This document shows, one piece after another, positions 26,901-36,847 of a DNA stretch of 64,000 bases (position 1 is its first letter; every line of letters starts with the position of its first letter). The DNA is taken from NCBI RefSeq assembly GCF_021869535.1, contig NW_026262668.1:73119558-73183557 (forward strand), given 5' to 3'. Position numbers and translations under genes: made by a program. This DNA is from Mytilus californianus (Eukaryota > Mollusca > Bivalvia > Mytilida > Mytilidae). The notes beneath the pieces were generated by a model. That model was not told the DNA's origin. It searched no databases and saw only the letters and a list, made by a program, of their open reading frames with translations.

Positions 26901-29737
26901 ACCTTATGTATGTGTCTACTTATCTTATGTATGTGTCTACTTATCTTATGTATGTTTCTACTTATCTTATGCATGTGTCTACTTATCATGCATCTGGGTT
27001 ATTTTTTTCCTATAATATGAAGAATTGTTTTAGAAAATATAAGGTGTGGAAAAAAATTGCTCAGATGGAATTTAGGTAAATCTTAAAGGTAAAGTCACTA
27101 GACTAAGTCTCATGGGCAATCATACCACATCTCCATATTTTTATATAGCTGTTTCACCTGAACTGTAGGTAAAAATCCAGTATGAGCAAAGTAAGCACAA
27201 GAAAATAAACCAATCCATAAGTTTAGGCACAAGCTTTATGTACAAAATAATAATAAAAATAATATTGCCCAACATTATGTCCAATGAACTTTTTGAATTT
27301 TGTTTTAAACATAGCTTGCTGTTGCATTCATCCATCTCGTTATAGTGTGATATGGATGGACTTTGATAATTCACTGTTTGTAATCTTCATAAACTTGAGT
27401 ATAGGTCATAGGTTAGTACATTCTTACATTGCTGTTACAGAAACCAGTAGTTTTAAAAATATCAAGTATCAGTACCAATGTGATCAATAAATTTCCTAGA
27501 ATTATTGCTCTGTTGGGACTTATTTACAAGGATTAATCATCTCTCAACTTGTAGATTTTATATTAACAATATAATCAACTGAATTCATTAAAATCCACAG
27601 AAATATCCCACAAATTCTAGGCACATTCTTTGTACCTGATTTTGGATGATGTAAAAAAAAAAAACCAGTCAATAGGTAATTGCCTGTTCTAATTCCTTAA
27701 TAATGTCTTCTCTATCTTCTTTTAATTATCCTTAGATGTCCTGAGAGCAAGTACTTATGGTACATTTTAAATAAGGATCTCTGGTTTTAAAAGTAAATAC
27801 TATTCATAATAAGAGTGACCTCAGATTTATTGGAAAATGTTTCCCCAGAAATAAAAGCCTCTGTGTAATACTGGTGTTATCTTTGACATGGTTTTCTGTT
27901 GAAGCCTTCCTGAGAGTTTTCCATAATTTTACCAAATTGTAATGTAAATACACAGATTCTCACACGCATGACATGATAGTTGAACTTATATTGACAATTA
28001 ATTTTCTTCATTCAAATAAATATAGTGGGTCCATAATGACCACACTTTAAATATGTGTGAAAGACATGCCAACAATTCATTCAATATTGGGAATTTTGAA
28101 TCAAACTAGATCATCAATTTTTTAATTGAAATTGAAATTTTAATTGTTGATGAATTCTATCAGTCCTTTGATCTATAAAATTTACTTTAAATGTAGGAAA
28201 CAAATATATATGGTACACAGAAGTCCAGATCTATATTAGGTTAAGACAGCAACCTGAACGACACAAAAACCAAAGGACATGTATTTCAACAATGTTTAGA
28301 AATCCATTTAGAAATCCTTATATTAAATGCTTAAAAATGTGCATGCTTAGTCATGATAGTGTGCAACTACTTTAAAAACTGAACACAAGATAAGTTCAGC
28401 AAGTTAAAATCATTATTTCAATGAGGAAATGTACTTGATAAATCTTCAGTTGATAGGTCATCTATACATAGTAATAATTACATCTGAAAATTTCAAACTG
28501 CTGTGGTTATAGTAACTATGTAAAACTATTTTCAACATAGTATTTATTTAATGTGGAACAGTACACATAAAAAATTTCAGTTGAAATACTTCTTGCTGGT
28601 GTTCAAATGATTCAACATGACAAAGAGTGATTGTAGTATCTAGTGATCTAGTATCAAAATTATTTTTTTCTAACTGCATTTTCCAATTACTTAACACTGA
28701 TCATGTTTACATACAAAGATTCAAGAAAGATCATTTTTATTAAGATTACAAAAGAATTGACATTTAAGCATAGCAACAAATGCCAACCCCCCTCTCTTTA
28801 TTATTTTTTTTTGCATAGTGTTCTGTCAAAAGTATGAACTGGGCTCTTTATTATCATGTTGCCCTCACACCTGCTTCAGAAAAAATAAATTTAAAACATA
28901 GCTTGATTAAGCCAAGAAGCTTGAAAATAGGTGTCAAGAAGAAAGTGTTTTTTCTAGAAATTTCATAAGAATAATCAATCTATGATCTATGATAACTATT
29001 AATTATGTTAACCATTTCAAAGTGAGGGTAAAACTCGTTGACTCTACCAGTACATCAGAATAATGTGTCTGGGTAATTATATAATGATATGTCTTCTAGG
29101 GGTGTAAATCTAATGTTCTATTAAGTTACTATCTAGCTATAAGCAAAGACCAGTGTGTCCAGTCTAGTACAAAGCAAATTGAATTCATATCACTCAAATT
29201 ATGGGAAAATGATGATAAACAACCATTAGACAATCAAAAGTTAATAGTGAAATTTTTTAGCATTTATTGAAATGATTGATAATTTTCTATTCTAATATGT
29301 AATTTGTTGCTTACAGTGATTTTGACAGGATAATATCATATAATTTGAGGGGTTAAATCCATGATTTACTTGTAGTACTGTCAAACTAATCTCAGATGTT
29401 TTTTTTTTTTCTTTTTATTTAAAAATTCATTCAACAGGCATAACTTAGCAATTGTTTTAGAATAGTAAACATGTAAATGTAATGTGTTTTAAATGCTTGC
29501 TGACACCAATTTCCATCAAAACTTTGCTGAAAACTAAATTTGTGTCAGTAAAATCAACAATTGATGATGGCAAGTATACTTAAATACAATGATGTTTATA
29601 TATATAAGTTTTATTCTGCAGAAATTTGCAATAAATGTGTATTATGTGTTTAAAAGACTACCTTTGTCTATCCCATTAGTTTTACTGTGTTTTTCCTGTT
29701 CATCATGAGAGTGAAACTTGCTCCGACCACATCCCAT
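11851..29737 (-). CDS. C1orf21: C1orf21-family small myristoylated protein (five-exon gene)
   Basis: Exons complement(29662..29737), (26217..26353), (14509..14567), (12957..13011) and (11851..11925) join into 402 nt, 133 residues plus stop; introns are GT-AG with phases 1, 0, 2 and 0. The start is supported by A at -3, G at +4 and an in-frame stop six bases upstream. The protein begins MGCGRSK, fitting N-myristoylation at Gly2 with a palmitoylatable Cys3. A basic, Asn/Ser-rich middle follows, then QLEFFRMLDEKIE (residues 96-108) and acidic SSDEED (114-119). I recognise the C-terminal block as that of vertebrate C1orf21/PIG13 (about 121 residues), whose molecular function is not established. 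A membrane-anchored, disordered adaptor-like protein is inference. No transmembrane segment is present. Introns are 11.6, 3.3, 1.5 and 1.0 kb and carry several mobile elements. Confidence 0.88.
12520..12610 (+). repeat. interspersed repeat fragment (GTCTCATTG tail family)
   Basis: GTTGACCTCTAGTTGTATTT..GGGTTGCTGTCTCATTG matches 51430-51550 and resembles the tail at 16800-16860. It is a ubiquitous mussel repeat tail (recognition). It lies in intron 4. Confidence 0.45.
12957..13011 (-). CDS. C1orf21: C1orf21-like exon 4 (family core)
   Basis: Acceptor tatttgatag| and donor GAGCAG|gtaagt. The 55 nt complete Arg91 and encode VTNSQLEFFRMLDEKIEQ, the most conserved block of the family. Confidence 0.92.
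13130..13330. repeat. short direct repeats, GAAGGACAG
   Basis: ACTCATAAGTTGAAGGACAG is repeated twice in tandem, followed by looser GGACAGA repeats and a purine-rich tract. It lies in intron 3 with no coding potential. Confidence 0.4.
14509..14567 (-). CDS. C1orf21: C1orf21-like exon 3
   Basis: Acceptor ttattttcag| and donor CTCAG|gtaata. The 59 nt encode EKFSASKPFSNKGIAPQVL and the first two bases of Arg91. Phase 0 in and phase 2 out fit both neighbours. Confidence 0.88.
14884..15909 (+). mobile_element. H1 element interrupted by an H2 element
   Basis: The 5' part starts AACAAGAGGCAAACCTGTG..TCACCTGG. The H1 body is recognisable (GGGCAACAACTACC, AGATAGATCTTGTC), and the 3' end CTTTTGGCCAGTTGAGCTAAA is at 15890-15909. 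H2 (15391-15808) and a short (AT)n tract are inserted. It lies in intron 2. Confidence 0.6.
15391..15808 (+). mobile_element. H2 element, full length
   Basis: 5' hairpin GTGTCC-ATG-GGACAC (15393-15407) followed by GATGCCCC. The body has internal partial duplications around GGTTGAGGCAAACT. The 3' end is a hairpin, ATGCCCCC...GGGGGCAT (15779-15804), followed by GAAAA. It is nested in H1. Confidence 0.7.
16460..16870 (+). repeat. interspersed repeat, CCCAGGTTAGGGGAG family
   Basis: CTGTCCCAGGTTAGGGGAGA, then AATATGTTTAATCTTGCCAC and AGCCTGTAATTCAGTGGTTG. A second copy is at 59390-59700 on the same strand. It ends with a GTTGTCTCATTAGCAATCAT tail. Likely a SINE- or LINE-derived 3' region; class not determined. 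Confidence 0.6.
17100..17290 (+). repeat. short repeat with GTCTCC/GGGGAGAC hairpin
   Basis: GTCTCC-TCTACCGTAT-GGGGAGAC forms a hairpin followed by a CTGTCTGTCC-type tract. The style is similar to the H families, but the 3' end was not found, so it is not assigned to them. Confidence 0.3.
18775..19424 (+). mobile_element. H1 element, 3' end lost
   Basis: 5' hairpin AGGCTCT-AA-AGAGCCT (about 18779-18794), then GCTCACCTAGG and three blocks of GGGCAATAACTCCTATAAGG-type repeats about 150-180 bp apart. The H1 3' end is absent; a different module (H6-like hairpin) begins at 19425. Confidence 0.65.
19425..20065 (+). mobile_element. H4-like body with a different 5' hairpin
   Basis: Starts with hairpin GCTGTC-GAGT-GACAGG, then GCAGAGGTCGAACCCTGAAC and the H4 body (GCATATCAAAGAACCCC, GGACCCTTTGGACCTC). 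Its distal part (19935-20065) is homologous to 45405-45504. Confidence 0.5.
20066..20967 (+). mobile_element. H4 element, short form
   Basis: 5' hairpin region CTGCTTCGCCGAGCGCAG, then GATATGACCGCAGAGGTC. A poly-C region (20404-20465) follows, then three ~130-bp units each with GGCCCC and AACCTTCC, a GACGAC-rich tract, and a decayed terminal hairpin TATACGACCC..GTGGTAAT. It lacks the long internal array seen in 22863-25750. Confidence 0.65.
21280..21480 (+). repeat. short interspersed repeat (GGGCGATAACTCAACAAGG)
   Basis: GGGCGATAACTCAACAAGGA, TTCTTTAGTCACAGG and a GGCAGCCGCCAGCCCGCCG end. Recognised as a common bivalve repeat type; no coding capacity. Confidence 0.4.
21500..21905 (+). mobile_element. 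H1 fragment joined to a truncated H2 element
   Basis: 21500-21660 is H1 body (AAGGGCTGACTCCTGTACGA, AGCAGTTTTCAAGATAAAAG). From 21663 the H2 5' hairpin GTGTCC-ATG-GGACAC and GATGCCCCC begin. H2 stops around 21905 in the TTTGGTTGAAGGATAG block without its 3' hairpin. Confidence 0.55.
23066..24690 (+). repeat. internal tandem array of ~130-bp units in a ~397-bp higher-order period
   Basis: Each unit contains AGATTCAGCATATCAAAGAA and GTTTAATTTTGGACCC. CATGGTTAGA landmarks recur at 23085, 23483, 23880 and 24404, giving spacings of 398, 397 and 524 nt, so three subunits form one period. Because units are often multiples of 3, several open frames (up to 139 codons) appear on both strands. They are probably by-products. 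Confidence 0.75.
25124..25199. repeat. palindrome 1 (hairpin MITE-like)
   Basis: ATAATTTAAAAGCAGTGTAA and its near-complement TTACACTGTTTTAAATTAT form arms of about 29 nt with an 18-nt loop. It sits inside the H4 composite element. Confidence 0.65.
25229..25306. repeat. palindrome 2 (tandem copy of palindrome 1)
   Basis: CATAATTTAAAAGCAGTGTA pairs with the right arm TACACTGCTTTAAATTATG. It is closely related to the palindrome 30 bp upstream and is flanked by CATTAACCA on both sides (25210 and 25330). Confidence 0.65.
25714..25746. repeat. terminal hairpin of H4
   Basis: TATACGACCACAAAA and TTTTGTGGTCGTATA form a perfect 15-bp stem with a 3-nt loop, followed by AAAA. It is preceded by a (GAC)n-like tract at 25664-25700. 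Confidence 0.75.
26217..26353 (-). CDS. C1orf21: C1orf21-like exon 2
   Basis: Acceptor cttttacag| and donor TAT|gtatgt. It encodes D26 (split codon) to Y71, including INPSDAELENAKSRTRRC and QQPNFNISSQDKAY. The open frame continues past the donor to 26076, but that part has no coding character. A 21-bp minisatellite begins about 100 bp upstream of the acceptor. Confidence 0.85.
26452..26990 (+). repeat. 21-bp minisatellite in intron 1
   Basis: About 25 copies of ATCTTATGTATGTGTCTACTT, with A/C (ATCTT/ACCTT) variants and several shortened units (GTCTTAATC, GTCTTTATC). The period is a multiple of 3, so it creates repetitive frames of up to ~112 codons in all frames. I treat these as non-coding. 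Confidence 0.85.
27100..29655. other. intron 1 remainder, no gene seen
   Basis: AT-rich DNA between the minisatellite and exon 1. A short repeat tail (GTCTCATGGGCAATCATACC) is at 27108-27130. No other recognisable element, RNA gene or exon. Confidence 0.45.
29662..29737 (-). CDS. C1orf21: C1orf21-like exon 1 (coding part)
   Basis: Encodes M1-K25 (MGCGRSKFHSHDEQEK...) plus the first base of codon 26. The donor is AAAG|gtagtc. The complement of 29741-29743 is an in-frame TAA just before the ATG, so the frame cannot extend upstream within this exon. Confidence 0.88.
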
Positions 29738-29774
29738 TCTTTAGACATAGCCGAAGTTTGGTGATCACTTTCTT

Positions 29775-29782
29775 CTTATATA
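29775..29782 (-). promoter_or_regulatory. possible TATA box upstream of exon 1
   Basis: TATATAAG on the minus strand, about 40 bp before the ATG. It would leave only a very short 5' UTR, so an upstream non-coding exon elsewhere is equally possible. In AT-rich DNA this match is weak. Confidence 0.15.
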
Positions 29783-30970
29783 ATAGAGGTCTTATTTTCA
29801 CACACCAAATTGTAAAACAGTAAAATCAAGTAGGTTCATTATAACTTCACAATATCCAAAACATAGAAAATGTTGAAAGAATTCTGGTTAAATAAACTAT
29901 GGAGTCTTCACCTGTTCAAAAAAAAAAATGACAACATGTTATTGTATAACAAAGTGTTAATTTGTAAGAATATGTATCTATTGTTTGGTAAATCCACCTG
30001 GATTAAAGTGACAAACAACAAAGAAAGTGCTACCTTGAACTTAGAATATAGCAAAGTGCTAACTCTCGCTCATACTTAATCATGAAGAAAGGGATTATCA
30101 TTCTCTTACATATACCTAAACATAGATTTTTCCTGTTTCCTCAAGCTGTATATTACCTTTTTAACAATTCTTTGTACATTGTACAATTTTTAGCAGAAAG
30201 GAGAGTTGAAAAGTGTTAACTTGTTCAATCAATTGTTGTAAATCAATTAAAACAATTTCTAAGAATACCATACAGTGGGAATAGCTGTTAATAAGATGAA
30301 AGAGAAAAAAAATAAATTGATCACCTCTACTGCATTTTGAGTGTTATTTTTTTTCTTTTTTGGATAATTGACCAGGACATTGTTAGGTATGTGTTTATTC
30401 CATCTGATACTTAAATTCATATACAAATCTTTGTGTTACCATACCATCAAGTCAAACCAAATATTAATGAAATTAAGTCTTAAGAAGAAGGAATGACTAA
30501 GAAATTTTGTGGAACCAATTTCTTTTCTGACAACAATTCTATTCAAAATTAGACCTATCTGAATTTTCTCAACTTATACAGGCAGTAACTAATTTCCTTG
30601 CTACTGGTCAGGTCAGTGTGAATTTGAATTTGACCAAGAGCTGCTTGTTTGGTATTGAAATTAATATTCCTCCAACAAAATCACTTGCTCAGACAGAATG
30701 ACTTTACCCTACATTTAGTTCTACCTCAGTCATTTTGGTTTCAATTTAAAACAGCTCTTCATTACATAATAAGCTTTTAACACAGATATGTGTCTAGCCT
30801 ATTGTAACCTAATTACAAGTTTTAACAATTGTTGATGACACCAAAACAGGAAATAGTTACAAAAATATGTTATTCCTGAGAATAGATTTTATATGAATTA
30901 CACACATGCATAAAAGGAGAGAAGAGGTATATCAATTAGAAAGCACGATAATGACACAAATAACAAGACA

Positions 30971-31255
30971 AGAATGTGTCCATAGTACACGGATGCCCCA
31001 CTTGCATTATCATTTTCTATGTTCAGTGGACCGTGAAATTGGGGTCAAAACTCTAATTTGGCATTAAAATTAGAAAGATCATATCATAGGGAACATGTGT
31101 ACTAAGTTTCAAGTTTATTGGACTTCAACTTCATCAAAACTACCTTGACCAAAAACTTTAACCTGAAGTGGGACAGACGGACGGACGAGTCGAACGAACG
31201 GACGCACAGACCAGAAAACATAATGTCCCTACTACATCGTAGGTGGGGCATAAAA
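30971..31255 (+). mobile_element. H3 element, intact
   Basis: 5' hairpin GTGTCCATAGTACAC (30976-30990), then GGATGCCCCAC. The body contains CAGTGGACCGTGAAATTGG and a GACGGACGG tract. The 3' end has hairpin CCTAC-TACATC-GTAGG followed by TGGGGCATAAAA, whose TGGGGCAT is the inverse of the 5' ATGCCCCA. Confidence 0.75.
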
Positions 31256-33835
31256 ACATCTACAGTAGGTATGTGAATAAGAACTTTCAACCTAAAAACT
31301 TAATTTGAACAACAGTGAACAAAATCCATTTTCTTGATGTACAGGACAGCATGGTAACATTAATTGCATTGATGCCTTATAAAACTTTAAAGCTGTTTGT
31401 CAATTTAATTTATTGACATAATTTGGTAATTTGCTGAATTTATATATACATCATGTACATTCAGTAAATAACAAAATTATATATATATGCAAAAAAGAGA
31501 ATTTTTATATATTTATATATACAAATTATAAAATGATTGCAAACATGTTAAAAGTCCTATGGTAAAAGTGTGTAGATGATCTTTTTCAACCTTTGAAGGA
31601 TTTCATCCATTCTTATTTCCATATTACTTCCAAAATAGATTAATGTTCAAATAGATGTTGCAAGATTATAAATTTTTCAACATATTCTTTCCGAGGTACT
31701 TTTTTTTTTATTCATTTTAGCTTTTTCAATCCCATATCCATTAATGTTTTCAAATTCAACTATGCATATACATTATGTTTGTCATTTAATGATGCACAGT
31801 TTAAATCAAAGGATATCGTAACAAGTCCACCATAAAAAGTGAAAAAAAATGCTGAATATTTTGAAATTGAATAATAATTATTACCAATGATTTAACTTTT
31901 ATATGTACTTACCTGCATAGACTTCAATAGCTCTTCCCCAGAGTAATTTAAATTCTTACCTTATTTCCTTCACCTAGGCCCGACTATATAAACCTGTCAA
32001 AATAAAATGTTAAGTAATTAAATGTAAACTTGAATGTTTTGTGAACAGCAGAGTGTAGCAGGGGTAACAACTAAATATTTACCCTTAACAAGGATATGTT
32101 CACTTTTATATATAATACTAGATCAACTTTACTTTAAACTTTAAATGTAGAAAAACAACCAAAAATATTTTTTTCCCCAATCTTGAATCTACAATTTGAA
32201 CACTAAGTCTTAAGTCATTTCTTTTATCTATATTTTCTGAATTTCTATGAAATTTCAGATGTAGAAAATCATCACATTGCATCTTAGCTTCTTTTATTTT
32301 ATTTTCTCATTGGTTAACACAAATCTTTTTCCCACAAGAAACATAATATCTTAAGCAAACTTTGAAATAAGGGACAGTGGTACCTATTGTTCTCAGGGTA
32401 TTGCTCTAACAATAAAATAGTGTTACTTTAATAAATTTTCTATTATACAACGGCAGCCTTACTACAACTGTCTTTTCCTATTTACTTTTCATTCATAGAG
32501 ACGAGTGGTATAATCATAAAACAAAATACATTTAAAAGGTCGAATTCAAGAACGTTGGTGTATTAAGTATTAAAACTGCACTTGTTTGTACTTTAAATAG
32601 CATAAAAATTTAAAATACTAGAGTGTGAAACAACAAATTGCTTGAATTAAATTATTTTAAATTACAATAAATAACCCTTGCCTACCCATTCCATTTAAAG
32701 TGAATACCCTGTCAAACTGATGTTTTTTCTATATTGTGGGTTTTGTGTTTTTGGATTGCTGTCTCATTCAATAATTACTCACATGCCTTTTTATTTATAT
32801 TTTTTTTAATATAAATAAGTACCAACTGTAGTTGTATGAACTAATAATTACATTACATGTATGTTTCCTTATAATAGGTTATTTTGATTGGCTAACAGCA
32901 ATCTCACGTCATTCTGAAATTAACTTTCATTTAAAAAAAAACAACATTCATGATGAAACGACCTTCCACAATAAAGTGCACAGGTAAATAAAAGAAAAAC
33001 TTGATAGAAATCGTGTATTCATGATCCTAGCAAAAAGATGTAATTATAAGTATTGAATGCTTCTTTTAGTAATTCTATAGGGTTGTAAAAGCATTGACTG
33101 TGCGCACATTTTTAGAATGAAGCGCTTCCACGCTTCATACAAAATGTATTCGGTCAACCCTTTTACACCCCAATAAATTTACTACTTTAAATGAAATATT
33201 TACATATTTACATACTTACTTACTTACTTACATAGTAATGTCAAAATATTTCTTAATGGAAAACATGTATTTTTTTCTGGTCTAATCAAGGTCAAGAAAT
33301 ATCTTTTTCAACAAGGGGAGATAAAAACCAAATGAAGTTGATGGAGTAATATGTAAGTCTACATGTGAAAATTTTGCATTCAAAGGAGCAATAAAAGCAT
33401 TTCTAGATCAAAATAGTTTAGCCGAGCAATAAGAATAATTCATGAATTTTTAATTTTAAACACTGAAGGCCTGACATATTAACAACTTTTCACTAGTTTA
33501 ATGTCTTGTACTCCCCATTATTAAAGTTATATATAAACTTCCGTGGACTAAATTCTTCTTTAGCTATCCATGTCACTATGACATAGGTCTAAATATTGTG
33601 GGTCACAGCATCAATACATATATAATATAATTGTTCATTTTTTATGTGTTTTTAAACATTCATACACTTTCATGGTGGCCATAATTTGTGTTTTTTGAAG
33701 TGACTGGAGGACTCGGAGCAAACCATCAATTTTTCAGCAAATAACTGACTCTCTCTATAATGTAAGCCAGGATATACCTCATTATTTTGAACCTTAGTAA
33801 TCCTAAGTAATGGACTGCTTGTTTTAGATAAAAAT
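31256..33835. other. AT-rich stretch, no gene recognised
   Basis: Contains a repeat-tail fragment (GGATTGCTGTCTCATTC at about 32753) and a short CTTA microsatellite (33215-33232). There are short open frames only. Confidence 0.4.
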
Positions 33836-33837
33836 AA

Positions 33838-34060
33838 GAATATGGGTCCAAAGGACACATTGCCTCACTCAGTCTATCAAATTTCCATGTTGTGTGAACC
33901 ATGGAATCGGGTTCAAAACTGTAATTTCACATTAAATTTTAAAATTTCACTTCATTATGAACATGTGCCTACTACTAAGTTTCAAACTGATGTAAATCAC
34001 AACTTCATTGTAAACTACCTAAACAAAAAAATGAAAGCGAAAAGACAGAAAATCATTTTG
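33838..34060 (+). mobile_element. diverged H3 element
   Basis: GGGTCCAAAGGACAC hairpin, GTGAACCATGGAATCGGG, GAACATGTGCCTACTACTAA and AACTTCATTGTAAACTACC follow the H3 order with many substitutions. The 3' GGGGCAT end is absent. Confidence 0.5.
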
Positions 34061-34121
34061 ATTAAAATGAAACAAGAAATGGAAGCAGTATTATTTGATA
34101 AGATTTGAATTACATCAAGAA

Positions 34122-34690
34122 ATGGGGTCCATGAGACACAGATGAGGCCCCCGATTGCATATAACATTATGAAGGGACATAACTTAAGAACGGTAAAAGT
34201 GACGCTATCCAAATTCTCACTTGATCTGAGTTTTGTGGTAATTAGCATTGTGTATAAGTTGCATAACATTTGGTTGAGGCAAACTTAAGTTAGAGAAAGA
34301 AAATGAAAAATTCAGCAATTTTTCAATTTGTAAAGGGGCATAACTCTAGAACAGTAAAACTGACGCCACCAAAAATCGTACTTGATCTGTGTTTTGTGGT
34401 AATAAGCATTGTGTATAAGATTCATAACATTTGGTTGAGGCAAACTTAAGTTAGAGAATGGAAATGAAAAATTCAGCAATTTTTCCATTTGTAAAGGGGC
34501 ATAACTCTAGAAAGGTAAAAGTGACGCCACCTTAATTCCATCTTGATCTGTGTTTTGTGGTAATACTCATTGTATATAAGTTTCATAATATTTGGTTGAG
34601 GCAAACTAACGGAAACCAATTTCGGGACGTATGGACGTACAGAAAGGGTAAAACTTAATGCCCCCTCCACTACAGCGGGGGCATAAAAAG
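34122..34690 (+). mobile_element. H2 element, full length
   Basis: GGGTCCATGAGACACAGATG with GGCCCCC at the 5' end. Three ~160-bp direct repeats follow, each with GGGGCATAACT..GTAAAAGTGACG and TTTGGTTGAGGCAAACT. The 3' hairpin ATGCCCCC...GGGGGCAT is followed by AAAAA (34661-34687). Confidence 0.7.
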
Positions 34691-34803
34691 ATGTTTACAA
34701 AAGATTTGAAATGACAAAGTCCATTTCTTGTCGCAGAAAACCCCCCAAACCCGAAATTCTCAATCCACTATCAATACCTTGTTACCAGAGATTATAAATA
34801 CCC

Positions 34804-35345
34804 CAACCTTTGGTAAGGAAACCAGCATGCAAAAGGTTAACCACCATGCAATGTTTGGCAAGAAAGCCAGTCTGCAAGGGGTTTACCACAATGAAACCTT
34901 TAGCAAGGAAATCAGCATGCAAAGGGTTAACCACCATGGAACCTTTGGCAAGGAAACCAGCATGCAAGGGGTTAACCACCATGGAACCTTTGACAAGGAA
35001 ACCAGAATGCAAGGGGCTAACCACCATGGAACCTTTGACAAGGAAACCAGAATGCAAGGGGTTAACCACCATCGAACCTTTGACAAGGAAACCAGCATGC
35101 AAGGGGTTAACCACCATTGAACCTTTGACAAGGAAACCAGCATGCAAGGGGTTAACCACCGTCGAACCTTTGACAAGGAAATCAGCATGCAAGGGGTTAA
35201 CTACCATGGAACCTTTGACAAGGAAACCAGAATGCAAGGGGTTAACCAACATTAAACCTTGGGTTATCCATCATGCCACCTTTGGCCAGGAAACCAAAAT
35301 GTAAGGGGTTAAACACCATGCAACATTTAGCAAGGAAACCATTCT
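34804..35345 (+). repeat. 45-bp minisatellite A
   Basis: About 12 copies with core CCTTTGACAAGGAAACCAG followed by AATGCAAGGGGTTAACCACC. Since 45 = 3 x 15, several frames on both strands are open (up to 164 codons of 15-residue repeats). There is no start context or domain, so I do not call a gene. Confidence 0.85.
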
Positions 35346-35346
35346 C

Positions 35347-36345
35347 AACCTTGGGGAAATCAAACTAGAATGCATTCCTTTAGCCACTATCCTTTAGGAA
35401 GTAAAAACAGAATGCATTCCTTTAACCACTATCCTTTGGGAAGTAAAACTAGAATGCATTCCTTTGAACACTATCCTTTGGCAAGTTAAACAGAATGGAT
35501 TCCTTAAACCACTATCCTTTGGGAAGTCAAACAAAAAAGATTCCTAACACTATCCTTTGGGAAGTAAAACCAGAATGGATTCCTGTAACCACTATCCTTT
35601 GGGAAGTCAAACCAGAATGGATTCCTTTAACCACTATCCTTTGGGAAATCAAACTAGAATGCATTCCTTTAACCACTATCCTTTGGCAAGTAAACAGAAT
35701 GGATTCCTTAAACCACTATCCTTTGGGAAGTCCAACCAGAATGGATTCCTTTAACCACTATCCTTTGGGAAGTAAAACCAGAATGCATTCCTTTAACCAC
35801 TATCCTTTTGGAAGTCAATTCAGAATGGATTCCTTTAACCACTACCTTTTGGCAAGTAAAACCAGAATTCATTCCTTTAATTAACCACTATCCTTTGGCA
35901 AGTCAAACAAGAATGCATGCCTTTAACCACTAACCTTTGGCAGGTAAAACCAGAATGCATTTCTTCAACCGCTACCCCTTGACAAGAAACCAGAAGAATA
36001 AACACCTTTAACGGTTAACCACTATTCTTTGGCAAGTAAAACCAGAATGCATGCCTGTAACCACTTTCCTTAGGCAAGTAAAACCAGAATGCATGCCTTT
36101 ATCCACTATCCTTTGGCAAGTGAAACCAGAATGCATGCCTTTAACCACTATCCTTTGGCAAGTGAAACCAGAATGCATGCCTTTAACCACTATCCTTTGG
36201 CAAGTAAAACCAGAATAAAACCTGAATGAATGCCTTTAACCACTATCCTTTGGCAAGTAAAACCAGAATGCATGCCTTTAACCACTATCCTTTGGCAAGT
36301 AAAACCAGAATGCATGCCTTTAACCACTACCTGTATCTTTTAGCA
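35347..36345 (+). repeat. 42-bp minisatellite B
   Basis: About 23 copies with core CCTTTGGCAAGTAAAACCAG followed by AATGCATTCCTTTAACCACT. It abuts array A and is clearly related to it, but is 3 bp shorter per unit. Units toward the right end carry GCATGCC instead of GCATTCC. Confidence 0.85.
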
Positions 36346-36847
36346 AGTTTATACAGATCAATGAATAAATTCCTTATTAAGTATTTTGCCAGGTCTGGCC
36401 CAATTTGATTAAGTCATCCTCGATTAATTAATTGAATGTCTATTGCTAAATTCCAAAGGCAAAAATTTCATGCATATTGAGGACAATGTTGAATGAGGTT
36501 CAATTTTACATTTCAATGCATGGTAATTGTCGAGGACAAAGGACACTTTAATATATTTGATAATGATAACTATGTGTTGATCATGCTATAAAGTCGACTG
36601 AATAATTCTTACAAAAATGTTTTACACTATTCCTTACAATAAATGTGTTAAAATCTAATAGTTATACCTACTAATTACAATAAAAAAAATCCTTGTCCTT
36701 GAAAAACATATCTTGTTTAATATTATCTGATTTAGTTTTATATATCATTGAATTAGGTCAGATTCTAGCCTGTATAGTTCCATTCTCAATTTTATTGTTC
36801 ATTGGCATTTGAGATCACCTATGCACCTTTGTAATATTTGTGGGAAT

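Noticed and set aside
26375-27079. Repetitive frames (CMCLLIL type) of about 110 codons
   Set aside because: They are products of the 21-bp minisatellite and appear in several frames at once.
34728-36408. Open frames of up to 164 codons on both strands in minisatellites A and B
   Set aside because: Periods of 45 and 42 bp are multiples of 3, so any stop-free unit stays open in that frame. Overlapping frames on both strands are equally open, and there is no start context or domain.
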